A DNA stretch of 64,000 nt from DATEDA01 sp963754305 (GTDB lineage: Bacteria > Pseudomonadota > Gammaproteobacteria > Burkholderiales > SG8-39). Where the stretch lies: positions 108,339 to 172,338 of the forward strand of contig CAVWFR010000002.1 in NCBI GenBank assembly GCA_963754305.1. The letters run 5' to 3'. The position numbers were made by a program, and so were the translations under genes. Position 1 is the stretch's first letter. Every line of letters starts with the position of its first letter. Positions 35,060 to 43,827 of the stretch are shown piece after piece. The notes beneath the pieces were generated by a model. That model searched no databases. It was not told the origin of the DNA and saw only the letters and a list, made by a program, of their open reading frames with translations.

Positions 35060-35893
35060 TCAGCGGAAGTCGATGCGGTAACGATAGCGGTCGCCGCGCA
35101 TGTACGCCTGGCGAAACTCGGCCGGCCGGTCGCCGACGAGGTAGGTGTGGCGCTCGACCCGGAACACCGGCGTGCCCTCCGGCACCTCGAGGTGCCGTGC
35201 GACGTATTCGTCAGCCACCGCCGGTTCGAGGAACTCCTCGGCGCGGAGGAACGCGAGGCCGTAGCGGCTCTCGAGCACGCCGTAGAAGAACTCGTGCTCG
35301 AGGTCGAGGCGATCGAGGCCGGGGCAGAGCGCCGCGGGCAGGAAGCTCGCCGACACCGTGATCGGATCGCCGCCCATGAACTGCAGGCGTCGCACCTCGA
35401 ACACCCGGTCGCGCGGCTCGAGCCCGAGGAGCCGCTGCAGGTCGGGCGATGCGCGCCGGCGCTCGATCCCGAGCAGGCGCGACTCGGGATCGTGGGGCGG
35501 CGCGTTTGCGCCGCGGTAGTTGCGGTAGGACCCGAGCACGCTGCCCTCGAACTTCGGCTGCGCGACGAAGGTGCCGCGCCCCTGGCGGCGGACGATCAGG
35601 CCCTGGCGTTCGAGGTCGTCGAGCGCGCGGCGCAGGGTGCCGCGGCTCACGGCGAAGTGCGCGCACAGTCCGGCCTCGGACGGCAGCTCGTCGTTCGAGC
35701 GCCAGCGGCCGGAGTGGATCTGGCGCGTCAGGGTCTCGGTGATCTGATGATAGAGCGGCGCGAACTCTTCCGGCGCGAGCGCGGCGAGCCCCTGCAGCCG
35801 CGCATCACCGTGCGCCGGCCGCGGGACCGGTGCGTGAGGAGAGAGGCCCTGGGGGAAGGGACCCTGGGGGGACAAGCGAAGTTGTTTAGACAT
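35060..35893 (-). CDS. GntR-family regulator, HutC subfamily
   Basis: 277 residues: about 45 residues of Pro-rich leader, the winged helix-turn-helix (PLYHQITETLTRQIHSGRW, LPSEAGLCAHFAVSRGTLRRAL, GRGTFVA; about 45-112) and a C-terminal UTRA ligand domain (VFEVRRLQFMGGDPITVSASF to YMRGDRYRYRIDF). UTRA domains sense small metabolites, often sugars or phosphorylated intermediates. It lies first in the leftward operon and faces sulfatase 2 across 68 bp, so it most likely controls both arms. An alternative internal start would remove the leader without touching the DNA-binding part. Confidence 0.9.
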   Translation of the reverse strand: MSKQLRLSPQGPFPQGLSPHAPVPRPAHGDARLQGLAALAPEEFAPLYHQITETLTRQIHSGRWRSNDELPSEAGLCAHFAVSRGTLRRALDDLERQGLIVRRQGRGTFVAQPKFEGSVLGSYRNYRGANAPPHDPESRLLGIERRRASPDLQRLLGLEPRDRVFEVRRLQFMGGDPITVSASFLPAALCPGLDRLDLEHEFFYGVLESRYGLAFLRAEEFLEPAVADEYVARHLEVPEGTPVFRVERHTYLVGDRPAEFRQAYMRGDRYRYRIDFR

Positions 35894-35961
35894 CTGAACG
35901 TATGGTAGGGTGAGCGCGTCCGCTTTTGCAAGCCTCGGTCGCCAGCACAGGCTGCCAGCAC
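35894..35961. promoter_or_regulatory. Divergent control region of the sulfatase island
   Basis: 68 bp between the GntR regulator and sulfatase 2. It must hold both promoters. A short AT-rich part near the regulator start (catctgaacgtatggtag) is the likely contact zone. I see no long perfect palindrome, so the operator itself is not assigned. Confidence 0.4.
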
Positions 35962-37413
35962 ATGACGCCGCAGAACCTCCTCATCCTCATGTCCGACGAG
36001 CACAACCCGCAGGTGATGGGTTGCGCCGGGCACCCGATCATCCGTACTCCGAACCTCGATGGGCTCGCCGCACGCGGTACGCGCTTTACCGCGGCGTACA
36101 CGACCTGCCCGATCTGCGTGCCGGCGCGCGCGGCGTTCGCGGTGGGCAAATACGTGCACCAGATCGGCTACTGGGACAACGGCGACGCCTACGAGGGCGC
36201 CATCCCGAGCTGGCACCACCGCCTGCGCGGCCGCGGCCACGAGGTGGTCTCGATCGGCAAGCTGCACTTCCGCGGGGCGAAGGGCGACGACCACGGGTTC
36301 ACGCGCGAGATCGTGCCGATGCACGTCGTCGACTCTATCGGGGACGTGAAAGGCCTGATCCGCGATGACATTCCGCAGCGCAAGGGCGGCGACAAGATGG
36401 CGAAGTACGCCGGCCCGGGCGAGTCCGCCTACACCGTCTATGACCGCGAGATCGCCGCGCAGGCGCAAGTTTGGCTGCACGATGCGGCCCGCCGCGGGCA
36501 CGACCGGCCGTGGGTGCTGTTCGTGTCGTTCGTCGCGCCGCACTTCCCGCTCACCGCGCCGCCGGAGTGGTACTACGAGTACTCTTCGCGGAACCTGCCG
36601 CTGCCGAAGCAGTACGCCGCGGCCGAGCGGCCGGACCATCCTTACCTGCGCGAGTACGCGCACTGCGTCGACTACGACGCCCACTTCAAGAGCGCCGCGG
36701 ACGTGAAGCGCGCGATCGCCGGCTATTACGGCCTCGTCAGCTCGGTCGACGAGAACATCGGCAAAGTGCTGCGCGCGCTCGAGCGGAGCGGGCTCGCCGC
36801 CGACACGCGCGTGGTCTACACCAGCGACCACGGCGACAACGTCGGCGCGCGCGGGCTGTGGGGCAAGTCGACCTTGTACGAGGAATCGGCCGGCGTGCCG
36901 CTGATCGTCGCCGGCGAGGGCGTGCCGGCGGCGGTGCGCGACGCGCCGACGAGCCACGTCGACGTCTATCCGTTCGTGTTCGAGTGCGTCGGCGCGCCGG
37001 TGCCGGACGACGACGGCCACCCGGGGATCTCGCTCGCGCGGCTCGCGGCCGGCGAGCGCCCGGACCGGGGGGTGCTGAGCGAGTACCATGCGATCGGCTC
37101 GGTGGCCGGCGCGTTCATGCTGCGCGACGGGAACTACAAGTACGTCCACTACGTCGCTTACCGGCCGCAGCTCTTCGATCTCGCGCGCGATCCCGGGGAA
37201 CTCGTCGACCTGGCCGGCGACCCCGCGTACGCGCCGGTGCTCGAGCGCCTCCGCAAGCGCCTGCTCGCGCTCTGCAATCCGGACGAGGTGGACGCACGTG
37301 CCAAGCGGCGCCAGGCTGAGCTGCTCGCGCGGTTCGGCGGGCGCGAAGCGGCGCTCGCGCGCGGCGATCTCGGCTTCACGCCGGCACCGGGCACCGCGCC
37401 CGAGATGAACTGA
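35962..37413 (+). CDS. Sulfatase 2 (formylglycine-type, cytoplasmic)
   Basis: 483 residues from ATG 35962. The C-x-P-x-R motif is CVPAR (Cys about 52). Metal-site residues lie in LMSDEH and YTSDHGD, and GKLHFRG matches sulfatase 1. There is no signal peptide. The order of blocks is the same as in sulfatase 1, but the middle (residues about 120-230) and the C-terminus differ, so the two probably act on different positions or different esters. It is followed 74 bp later by a sugar-type ABC importer on the same strand and is divergent from the HutC regulator. Activity requires a formylglycine-generating enzyme from elsewhere in the genome. Confidence 0.9.
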   Translation: MTPQNLLILMSDEHNPQVMGCAGHPIIRTPNLDGLAARGTRFTAAYTTCPICVPARAAFAVGKYVHQIGYWDNGDAYEGAIPSWHHRLRGRGHEVVSIGKLHFRGAKGDDHGFTREIVPMHVVDSIGDVKGLIRDDIPQRKGGDKMAKYAGPGESAYTVYDREIAAQAQVWLHDAARRGHDRPWVLFVSFVAPHFPLTAPPEWYYEYSSRNLPLPKQYAAAERPDHPYLREYAHCVDYDAHFKSAADVKRAIAGYYGLVSSVDENIGKVLRALERSGLAADTRVVYTSDHGDNVGARGLWGKSTLYEESAGVPLIVAGEGVPAAVRDAPTSHVDVYPFVFECVGAPVPDDDGHPGISLARLAAGERPDRGVLSEYHAIGSVAGAFMLRDGNYKYVHYVAYRPQLFDLARDPGELVDLAGDPAYAPVLERLRKRLLALCNPDEVDARAKRRQAELLARFGGREAALARGDLGFTPAPGTAPEMN

Positions 37414-37487
37414 GCGCGCCAAACTCGCGAGCCGATGGCCGCCCTGTCGATCGCTCGCCCGCGCTGGCGAAACGAGGAGGAGAACGA

Positions 37488-38852
37488 ATGTCAACCGGAA
37501 CGGTAGGGCCGCACATGAGACCGTGGTGGTGGGGCTGGTTGGCGGCGCTCGCGATGCTCGCCGCGCTCGCCGTTGCGCCCGCGGCGGTGCTCGCGCAGAA
37601 GCTCGCGCCGATCACCGTGGTCATCAACCAGTCGCCGTGGTTCGGCGGGTTCGCGAAGGTGGTCGAGGCCTACGAGAAGGAGACCGGCAACAAGGTCAAC
37701 CTCGACGTCAACCCGTTCGCCGGCAGCGCGGAGAAGCAGCGCAACTCGGTGCGCGCGAAGGACGGCCAGTTCGACCTGCTGGTGATGAACTCGACCTGGC
37801 TGGCGGAGTTCTACCACGGGGGATTTCTCGTCCCGCTCAACGAGATCGACCCGGGATTCAAGCTCGACCCGCAGGTGATCAGCTACGACGACACCGCGTA
37901 CTGGGATCCGAAAACGAAGACCAACAGCGCGAAGACCGGCGCGGTGTACGGCGTGCCCATCAACGGCAATATCCAGGTGCTCTACTACCGTGCCGATCTC
38001 TACGAGAAGGCCGGGCTCAAGGTGCCGACGACCTGGGCGGAGCTGCTCGCGAACGCGCAGAAGCTGCACAACCCGCCCGCCGTCTACGGCATCGTCCTGC
38101 GCGGCGCCCGCAGCGCCTCCGACATCTCCTACGACTGGATGCCGTATCTCCACAGCCACAACGGCGCCATCTTCAAGGACGAGAAGAACGGCGACTTCAC
38201 CGTAACGTTGAACAGCGCCGAGGCGAAGCGGGCCCTCGACATGTATCTCGAGCTCGCCAAGACGGCGGGGCCGCCGAACCCCGGGAGCTACGGGCAGGCG
38301 CAGGTCATCCAGGCGCTCGTCACCGGCAAGGCCGCGCATGCGACGCCGGTGATCGCCGCGTGGTCGCAGATGGACGATCCGACGAAATCGGCGGTGGTCG
38401 GGCAGATGAACATCGCGATGCTGCCGCGCGGCCCCGGCGGGCAGCCGTCGCCCACGCTCGGGCATTTCATCGGCGCGATCCCGAAGAACATTCCCAAGGA
38501 CCGACAGGTGGCCGCACTCGCGTTCCTGAAGTGGTTTCAGACCTACGAGGCGCAGCTCAAGTACGCTCAGGCCGGCCAGCCGCCGATCCGCAGAGACGTG
38601 TACGGCGCCGATTTTTCGAAGAAGCCCGAGTTCCGCTGGATGAAGGCGATGGTGGACAGCGCGCCCTACCCGCGCATGATGTACACCGTGCCCGAAGGCG
38701 CGCAGATCGTCGGCGTGCTCGAGCTGCGGCTCAACCAGGCGGTGATCGGCGAGCGCTCGTCGGCCGATGCGCTGAACGCGGCGGCCGCGGAGATCCACGA
38801 GATCGTCCGCAAAGCGGGCTACAAGACCGGACGGCTGCCCGACCTGAAGTAG
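37488..38852 (+). CDS. ABC sugar-type binding protein (family 1)
   Basis: 454 residues. gaggaggagaacga precedes ATG 37488 and a signal peptide (WWWGWLAALAMLAALAVAPAAVLA) gives export to the periplasm. The mature part has the extracellular family-1 pattern: VVEAYEKETGNKVNLDV, FDLLVMNSTWLAEFYHGGFLVPL (in part), the YGVPINGNIQVLYYRADLYEKAG hinge (in part) and late ALAFLKWFQT. Ligands of such receptors are mono- or oligosaccharides or polyols. It sits between sulfatase 2 and two matching permeases. Confidence 0.9.
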   Translation: MSTGTVGPHMRPWWWGWLAALAMLAALAVAPAAVLAQKLAPITVVINQSPWFGGFAKVVEAYEKETGNKVNLDVNPFAGSAEKQRNSVRAKDGQFDLLVMNSTWLAEFYHGGFLVPLNEIDPGFKLDPQVISYDDTAYWDPKTKTNSAKTGAVYGVPINGNIQVLYYRADLYEKAGLKVPTTWAELLANAQKLHNPPAVYGIVLRGARSASDISYDWMPYLHSHNGAIFKDEKNGDFTVTLNSAEAKRALDMYLELAKTAGPPNPGSYGQAQVIQALVTGKAAHATPVIAAWSQMDDPTKSAVVGQMNIAMLPRGPGGQPSPTLGHFIGAIPKNIPKDRQVAALAFLKWFQTYEAQLKYAQAGQPPIRRDVYGADFSKKPEFRWMKAMVDSAPYPRMMYTVPEGAQIVGVLELRLNQAVIGERSSADALNAAAAEIHEIVRKAGYKTGRLPDLK

Positions 38853-38860
38853 CTCGGTCG

Positions 38861-39766
38861 ATGTCGAGCGCCGGCAGCGCCGCGCTCGCGGGCGACACCG
38901 CGCGCTGGCGTCACTACCTTCTCGCGCCGACGCTCGCGGTCTACCTCGCGCTCACGCTCGCGCCGATCGCGAACCTCGTCGTGATGTCGATGCACGAGAT
39001 CCGCTGGGAGCAGGGCGCGGCGCAGTGGGCGTTTGCCGGGCTCGAGCACTACGTCGAGCTGCCCCGCGACCAGCTCTTTCGCGACGGGCTGGTGAACACG
39101 GCCCTCTTCGCCGTGTTCGCGGTGTCGGCCGAGCTCGTGCTCGGGTTCTGGCTCGCCCTATTCGCGAGCCGGGTGGTGCGCGGGCGCCTCTTCTACCGCA
39201 CCGTGTTCCTGCTGCCCATCCTGATCCCCGGGATCGTCATCGGCGCGATCTGGAAGCTCGCCTACAACCCGGACTTCGGCGTCATCAACCAGCTCCTCGG
39301 GCTAGCGGGCCTCCCGGGGCACGACTGGCTCGGCCAGAAGTCGCTCGCGTTCGCGTCGGTGGTGGCGGTCGATATCTGGCACTGGACGCCGTTCGTGTTC
39401 CTGCTCCTGCTCGCGGGGCTGGAGTCGCTGCCGCAGGAGGTGTACGAGGCGGCGAAGGTCGACGGCGCGAGCCTGTGGCAGGAGCTGCGCTACGTCACGC
39501 TGCCGATGATGCTGCCGACCATTGCCGTGACGCTCGTCTTCCGGCTCATCGTCTCGTTCAAGGTCTTCGACGAGGTGTATCTCCTCACCGGCGGCGGCCC
39601 GGGCACCGCGACCGAGGTGCTGAGTTTCACGATCTACCGGCGGTTTTTCACCGAGGACCGCATGGGTTACGGGTCCGCGATGTCGGTGGTCGTGCTGTTC
39701 GTGCTGACGCTCGTCATCGTCCTCGCGCTCGCTGCCTCGCGGCGGCGGCGCCTCGAGGATCGGTAA
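38861..39766 (+). CDS. ABC sugar-type permease 1 (MalF-like)
   Basis: 301 residues, six membrane segments. The ATPase-contact loop reads EVYEAAKVDGASLWQELRYVTLPMMLP (in part), a normal EAA motif. ATG 38861 lies 8 bp after the receptor stop. It forms a heterodimer with the next gene product. No dedicated ATPase gene follows, which is common for this importer type when a shared MsmK/UgpC-like ATPase serves several systems. Confidence 0.85.
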   Translation: MSSAGSAALAGDTARWRHYLLAPTLAVYLALTLAPIANLVVMSMHEIRWEQGAAQWAFAGLEHYVELPRDQLFRDGLVNTALFAVFAVSAELVLGFWLALFASRVVRGRLFYRTVFLLPILIPGIVIGAIWKLAYNPDFGVINQLLGLAGLPGHDWLGQKSLAFASVVAVDIWHWTPFVFLLLLAGLESLPQEVYEAAKVDGASLWQELRYVTLPMMLPTIAVTLVFRLIVSFKVFDEVYLLTGGGPGTATEVLSFTIYRRFFTEDRMGYGSAMSVVVLFVLTLVIVLALAASRRRRLEDR

Positions 39767-39774
39767 GCGAACGC

Positions 39775-40602
39775 ATGGTCGGGTCGCGCTCGACGGCGCT
39801 CGGAATGCACGCGGTGCTCGCGCTCGCCGCCGTCATCGTGATCTTTCCGGTGGTCTGGATCGCGCTCGCGGCGTTCAAGACCCAGATCGCTCTCCTGCGG
39901 GGCGATGTCCTCTTCACGCCGGTGTGGACGAACTTCAACGAGCTCCTGTTCTCGCGCAGCTCCGACTATCTCGCCGACGCCCGCAACAGCCTGATCGTCG
40001 CCTCGATTTCCACGGCGCTGGTCGTGTTCCTGGCGACGCTCGCGGCCTACTCGCTGCATCGCCTGCGCTGGCCGCGCTGGGTGCCGGTCGCGGTGCTCGG
40101 CTGGTCGATGATCTTCCACATGCTCCCGCCGATCACGATGGTCGGGCCGTGGTACGTGATGTTCCGCGGCCTCGGGCTCGACAATACCTATGCCGGTCTC
40201 GTTCTCGCGCACCTTGCGCTCAACCTGCCGGTCGGCATCTGGCTGATGTCGGTGTTCGTGCGCGAGATCCCGCTCGAGCTGGAGGAGGCGGCGAGAGTCG
40301 ACGGCTGCACGACGCCGCAGATGCTGTGGAGAATCGTGTTTCCGCTCGTCGCGCCGGGGCTCGCCGCGACGGCGATCATCTGTTTCGTGTTCAGCTGGAA
40401 CGAGTTCGCGGTGGCGCTCAACCTGACCGCGAAGCAGACGGCGACCGTGCCGGTCGCGATCGCCAGGTTCGCCCAGGAATACGAGATCAAGCATGGGGTG
40501 ATGGCGGCGGGGGCCGTCCTGTCGACGATTCCGGCCATCGTGCTGCTGCTCGTGGCACAGCGGCACATCGTCAAGGGGCTCACCGCGGGGGCGATCCGGT
40601 GA
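39775..40602 (+). CDS. ABC sugar-type permease 2 (MalG-like)
   Basis: 275 residues, six membrane segments starting with VLALAAVIVIFPVVWIALAAF. The EAA loop is ELEEAARVDGCTTPQMLWRIVFPLVAPG (in part). It starts at ATG 39775, 8 bp after permease 1. It closes the rightward sulfatase arm; the next gene is on the opposite strand with its 3' end 64 bp away. Confidence 0.85.
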   Translation: MVGSRSTALGMHAVLALAAVIVIFPVVWIALAAFKTQIALLRGDVLFTPVWTNFNELLFSRSSDYLADARNSLIVASISTALVVFLATLAAYSLHRLRWPRWVPVAVLGWSMIFHMLPPITMVGPWYVMFRGLGLDNTYAGLVLAHLALNLPVGIWLMSVFVREIPLELEEAARVDGCTTPQMLWRIVFPLVAPGLAATAIICFVFSWNEFAVALNLTAKQTATVPVAIARFAQEYEIKHGVMAAGAVLSTIPAIVLLLVAQRHIVKGLTAGAIR

Positions 40603-40666
40603 GCGCGGCTAGCGCGGGCCGGTCACCGAGAGAGGAGTTTGTTGAATGTCCGCCCTCGGGCCGGAT

Positions 40667-41824
40667 TCACACCGTGCTCCCGTAGCGTTGCAGCACGTCC
40701 CGGTTTACCTCGATGCCGAGGCCGGGGCGCGTGGGGATCGCCACCCAGCCCTCCCGGTGCCGCAGCGGCGCGTCGGTGAGACTTTCCCGGAACGGGTGGG
40801 ACGACGTGTCGAACTCGAGGATCGGCTCGGCCGCGAAGAGCGAGTGGTTCGCGACCGGGATCGCGGCGATGAACTGCAGCGACGCGGCCTGGCCGACCGC
40901 CGAGGCCCAGACGTGCGGGTTGACCTGAACGCCGTGGGCGTGCGCGAGCGCTACGATGTGCCGGCAGCCGGTGAAGCCCCCGGCCGCGCAGAGGTCCGGC
41001 TGGGCGATGTCCACCGCGCGCCGCGCGAAGAGCTCGCGGAAGCCGAACAGGGTGTATTCGTTCTCGCCGCCGGCGATCGGCGTCACGAGGGCGCGGCGCA
41101 CCTCGCCGTACCCGTCGAGATCCTCCTGCGTCACCGGCTCTTCGTACCAGCGCAGACGCCAGCCCATGTCCTCGAGGCCGCGGCCCAGCCGGATCGCCTC
41201 GGCAACGCCGTAGGCGTGGTTGGTATCGATCATGACCTCGCAGGTGCGGCCGGCCGTCGCCTCCTTCACGGCGCGCATCACCGCGAGGTCGTCTTCGATG
41301 CCGAAACCGAGCTTTACCTTCAGCGCGCGGAAGCCCGCCTCGCAATGGCGCACTGCCTCCTGCGCGAGCCGCTCGGCCTCGCCCTGGCCGCCGATGCGAT
41401 ACATCCCGGTCGCGTACGCCTGCACCTTGTCGCGGAACATGCCGCCGAGGAGCTTCGCCACCGGCTCGCCGCGCACCTTGCCGACGATGTCCCAGAGCGC
41501 GATGTCGACGCCGCTGATCGCGCCGATGACGGCGCCCTTCATGCCGTAGTCGCGCGTCTGGTGGTACATCCGGTGCCAGAGCACCTCGGGCTGGAGCGGA
41601 TCGGCGCCGATCGCGAGCGGCTTGAGCGCGGCGAGCACCGCCGCGGCCGCGATCTCCGGCGGCTGCAGGCCCTGGCAGAGCGCTTCGCCCCAGCCGGTGA
41701 TGCCCGCGTCGGTCGTCACCTCGACGATGGTCGCGCCGCGGCTTCCGACCCAGCCCTGCGAGAACGCGAACGGCTGCACGAGCGGGGAGCGCAGCACGTG
41801 CGCCCGGACATCGACGATCTTCAC
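40667..41824 (-). CDS. Enolase-superfamily enzyme (mandelate racemase/muconate lactonizing type)
   Basis: 385 residues from GTG 41824, with ggagggg upstream. The capping domain opens VKIVDVRAHVLRSPL. The barrel has the K-x-K general-base motif ALKVKLGFG, metal ligands Asp in VMIDTNHA, Glu in WYEEPV and Glu in GGENEY, and a His in VNPHVWASA. That combination is typical of acid-sugar dehydratases and racemases. I infer dehydration of an aldonic or uronic acid produced by the dehydrogenases of this island. It lies 23 bp downstream of the Bug receptor on the same strand, so the pair is probably one transcript. Confidence 0.88.
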   Translation of the reverse strand: MKIVDVRAHVLRSPLVQPFAFSQGWVGSRGATIVEVTTDAGITGWGEALCQGLQPPEIAAAAVLAALKPLAIGADPLQPEVLWHRMYHQTRDYGMKGAVIGAISGVDIALWDIVGKVRGEPVAKLLGGMFRDKVQAYATGMYRIGGQGEAERLAQEAVRHCEAGFRALKVKLGFGIEDDLAVMRAVKEATAGRTCEVMIDTNHAYGVAEAIRLGRGLEDMGWRLRWYEEPVTQEDLDGYGEVRRALVTPIAGGENEYTLFGFRELFARRAVDIAQPDLCAAGGFTGCRHIVALAHAHGVQVNPHVWASAVGQAASLQFIAAIPVANHSLFAAEPILEFDTSSHPFRESLTDAPLRHREGWVAIPTRPGLGIEVNRDVLQRYGSTV

Positions 41825-41847
41825 GCGCGGCCCCTCCGACGCATCTC

Positions 41848-42816
41848 TCAGTTGTCCACCCTTGCACCCGCGGCCTTTACAACCGGCGCCCAGCGCTCCG
41901 TCTCGACCTTGATGAACGCCAGGAACGCTTCCGGGGAAGCGCTCGGGGTGATCTCGAGGCCGGCCTGGTTGAAGCGCTCGACGAGCGCGGGGTCGGCGAG
42001 TGCCTTCAGGAACTCGTCGTAGATCCGCTTCACCACCGGCGCGGGCGTTCCCGCCGGCACCGCCGGCCCCCACCACTGCACCGTCTCGAACCCGGCAAGC
42101 CCGGATTCCTCGAACGTCGGCACGTCGGGGAGGAGGCGCGCGCGCGTCTTGCTCGTCACCGCGAACGCTTTGAGCTTTCCGGACTTGATGTGCGGCACCG
42201 TCGGCGGCAGCCCGAGCGAGGCGAGCGGGATCTGGCCGCCGACGACGTCGCCGATCGCCTGGCCGCCGCCCTTGTACGGGATGTGCGTGATCTCCAGGCC
42301 GCCCGACATGGCCTTGAACATCTCGGCCGCGAGGTGCTGCGGCGTACCGTTTCCGGGCGAGCCGTAGGCGAGCTTCCCCGGGTTCTGCTTCGCGTAGGCG
42401 ATCAGCTCCGGAAGCGTCGCCGCCGGCACGGAGGGGTGCGCCACCAGCACGTGCGGCCCGCTGATCATCTGCGTGATCGGGATGAAATCCTTCACCGCAT
42501 CGAACGGCATCTTCGCGAAGAGCGCGGGCGCGATCGTGTAGGCGTCGGCGTATAAGAGAATCGTGTGACCGTCGGGCGCCGAACGCGCCACCAGCTCGGC
42601 ACCGACGAGCCCCGCGCCGCCGACGCGGTTCTCGACCACGACCGACTGGCCGATCGACTCGGCGAGGAGCGGCGCGATCACGCGCGCGCTCATGTCCATC
42701 GCACCGCCGGCCGCGTACGCCGCGACGATGCGCACCGGCTTCGTCGGCCAGGTCTGCGCCTGCGCGGCCGCCGCGAGCCCCGCGGCGATGACGGCGACGA
42801 TCAGTTTGATTGTCAT
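41848..42816 (-). CDS. Bug/TctC-family periplasmic receptor
   Basis: 322 residues with a signal peptide (IKLIVAVIAAGLAAAAQAQ). The family pattern is complete: WPTKPVRIVAAYAAGGAMD, VVVENRVGGAGLVGAELVARSAPDGHT (in part), LPDVPTFEESGLAGFE and the late RWAPVVKAAG. Bug proteins bind carboxylates or small solutes; many are orphans without TctAB membrane partners, as here, and may act as sensors. It is cotranscribed with the enolase-superfamily enzyme and divergent from the SDR gene. Confidence 0.9.
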   Translation of the reverse strand: MTIKLIVAVIAAGLAAAAQAQTWPTKPVRIVAAYAAGGAMDMSARVIAPLLAESIGQSVVVENRVGGAGLVGAELVARSAPDGHTILLYADAYTIAPALFAKMPFDAVKDFIPITQMISGPHVLVAHPSVPAATLPELIAYAKQNPGKLAYGSPGNGTPQHLAAEMFKAMSGGLEITHIPYKGGGQAIGDVVGGQIPLASLGLPPTVPHIKSGKLKAFAVTSKTRARLLPDVPTFEESGLAGFETVQWWGPAVPAGTPAPVVKRIYDEFLKALADPALVERFNQAGLEITPSASPEAFLAFIKVETERWAPVVKAAGARVDN

Positions 42817-42890
42817 GGCGCTACCTCCTCTATCGCGTTCACACCATATCCAACCGCGGCCGATGGTCGGCTCATCGCCGACAGGCGCGG

Positions 42891-42905
42891 CTCACGGTGC
42901 GTGAG
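42891..42905. promoter_or_regulatory. Palindrome between Bug receptor and SDR genes
   Basis: CTCACGGTGCGTGAG has perfect 6-base arms around three bases. It lies 40 bp upstream of the SDR start and 75 bp upstream of the divergent Bug start, a suitable place for an operator controlling both. No regulator is known for it. Confidence 0.4.
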
Positions 42906-42945
42906 TAGTATAGGCGCCGGGATATCAGGAAAGGAGGGCACGCGA

Positions 42946-43728
42946 ATGGCAGAAGGCTTGCTGGCAGGCGACACGGCGCTCGTCACCGGGGCGGCGTCGG
43001 GCATCGGACGCGGCATCGCGCAGGCGCTCGCGCGCGAGGGCGCGCGGGTCATCCTCGCCGACCTCGACGCCGATCGCGGCGAGAGCGCCGCGGCAGCGCT
43101 GCGCGACGAGGGACGCGAGGCGAGCTTCATCGGCTGCGATCTCGCCGCCCGCGGCGGGCCCGAGCGGCTGCTCGGCGCGGCGCTCGCCGCGCTCGGGCGC
43201 CTCTCGATCCTGGTGCACAGCGCGAGCCCGCGGCGCGCGGAATCCGACACCGTGTTCGGCGTGACCGACGAGATCTGGGATCGCATGCTCACGGTGAATC
43301 TCCGCGCCGCCTTCGTCCTCGGACGCGAGGCGGGCCGGCACATGCGCGAGCATTCGATCCGCGGCCGAATGCTGATCCTCACCTCGCTCCACGCCGAGAG
43401 CCCGCGCAACCTGCCGCATTACAGCGCCTCGAAGGCGGGCATGACGATGGTGATGAAGGAGCTCGCCCGCGCGCTCGGGCCCGACGGCATCCGGGTGAAC
43501 GCGATCGCCCCGGGGGCGATCCCCGGAGGCGGCTTCGACGCGGCCGCGTCCGGCCTCGATCGCCTGCGCGGCTGCATCGCCATGAACCGGCTCGGCACGC
43601 CCGAGGACATCGCGGGCATGGCGGTCGCGCTGGTCTGCGACCGTTTCTCGGCCTATGTCACCGGCACCACGGCGGTGGTCGACGGCGGGCTCGCGCTCCA
43701 CAACTGGATTCCGCCCGCGGCGGGCTGA
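42946..43728 (+). CDS. SDR-family oxidoreductase
   Basis: 260 residues, classical type: cofactor motif TGAASGIGRGIA, catalytic Ser in LILTSLH and Y-S-A-S-K in LPHYSASKAGM, and the NAIAPGAIPG loop. aaggagg precedes ATG 42946 by 6 bases. Substrates of close family members are hydroxy-acids, sugars or ketoacyl groups. The Asp in LADLDADRG after the second strand suggests NAD preference. It is divergent from the Bug receptor and closes the putative sulfate-ester island. Confidence 0.88.
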   Translation: MAEGLLAGDTALVTGAASGIGRGIAQALAREGARVILADLDADRGESAAAALRDEGREASFIGCDLAARGGPERLLGAALAALGRLSILVHSASPRRAESDTVFGVTDEIWDRMLTVNLRAAFVLGREAGRHMREHSIRGRMLILTSLHAESPRNLPHYSASKAGMTMVMKELARALGPDGIRVNAIAPGAIPGGGFDAAASGLDRLRGCIAMNRLGTPEDIAGMAVALVCDRFSAYVTGTTAVVDGGLALHNWIPPAAG

Positions 43729-43750
43729 GCCGGCGGGCACGGCGAGCGGG

Positions 43751-43780
43751 TTGCCAGCGGAGGGGCGCTTCACCCATAAT
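43751..43780 (+). promoter_or_regulatory. Sigma-70-like promoter of the LIV operon
   Basis: ttgcca and cataat separated by 18 bp, 48 bp upstream of the first LIV gene. It is the best promoter match I noticed in the window. Confidence 0.5.
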
Positions 43781-43827
43781 CGCGCCCCTGATCGAGCGGG
43801 AAGGGCGCCTCCAAGCGGACGGGGGGA

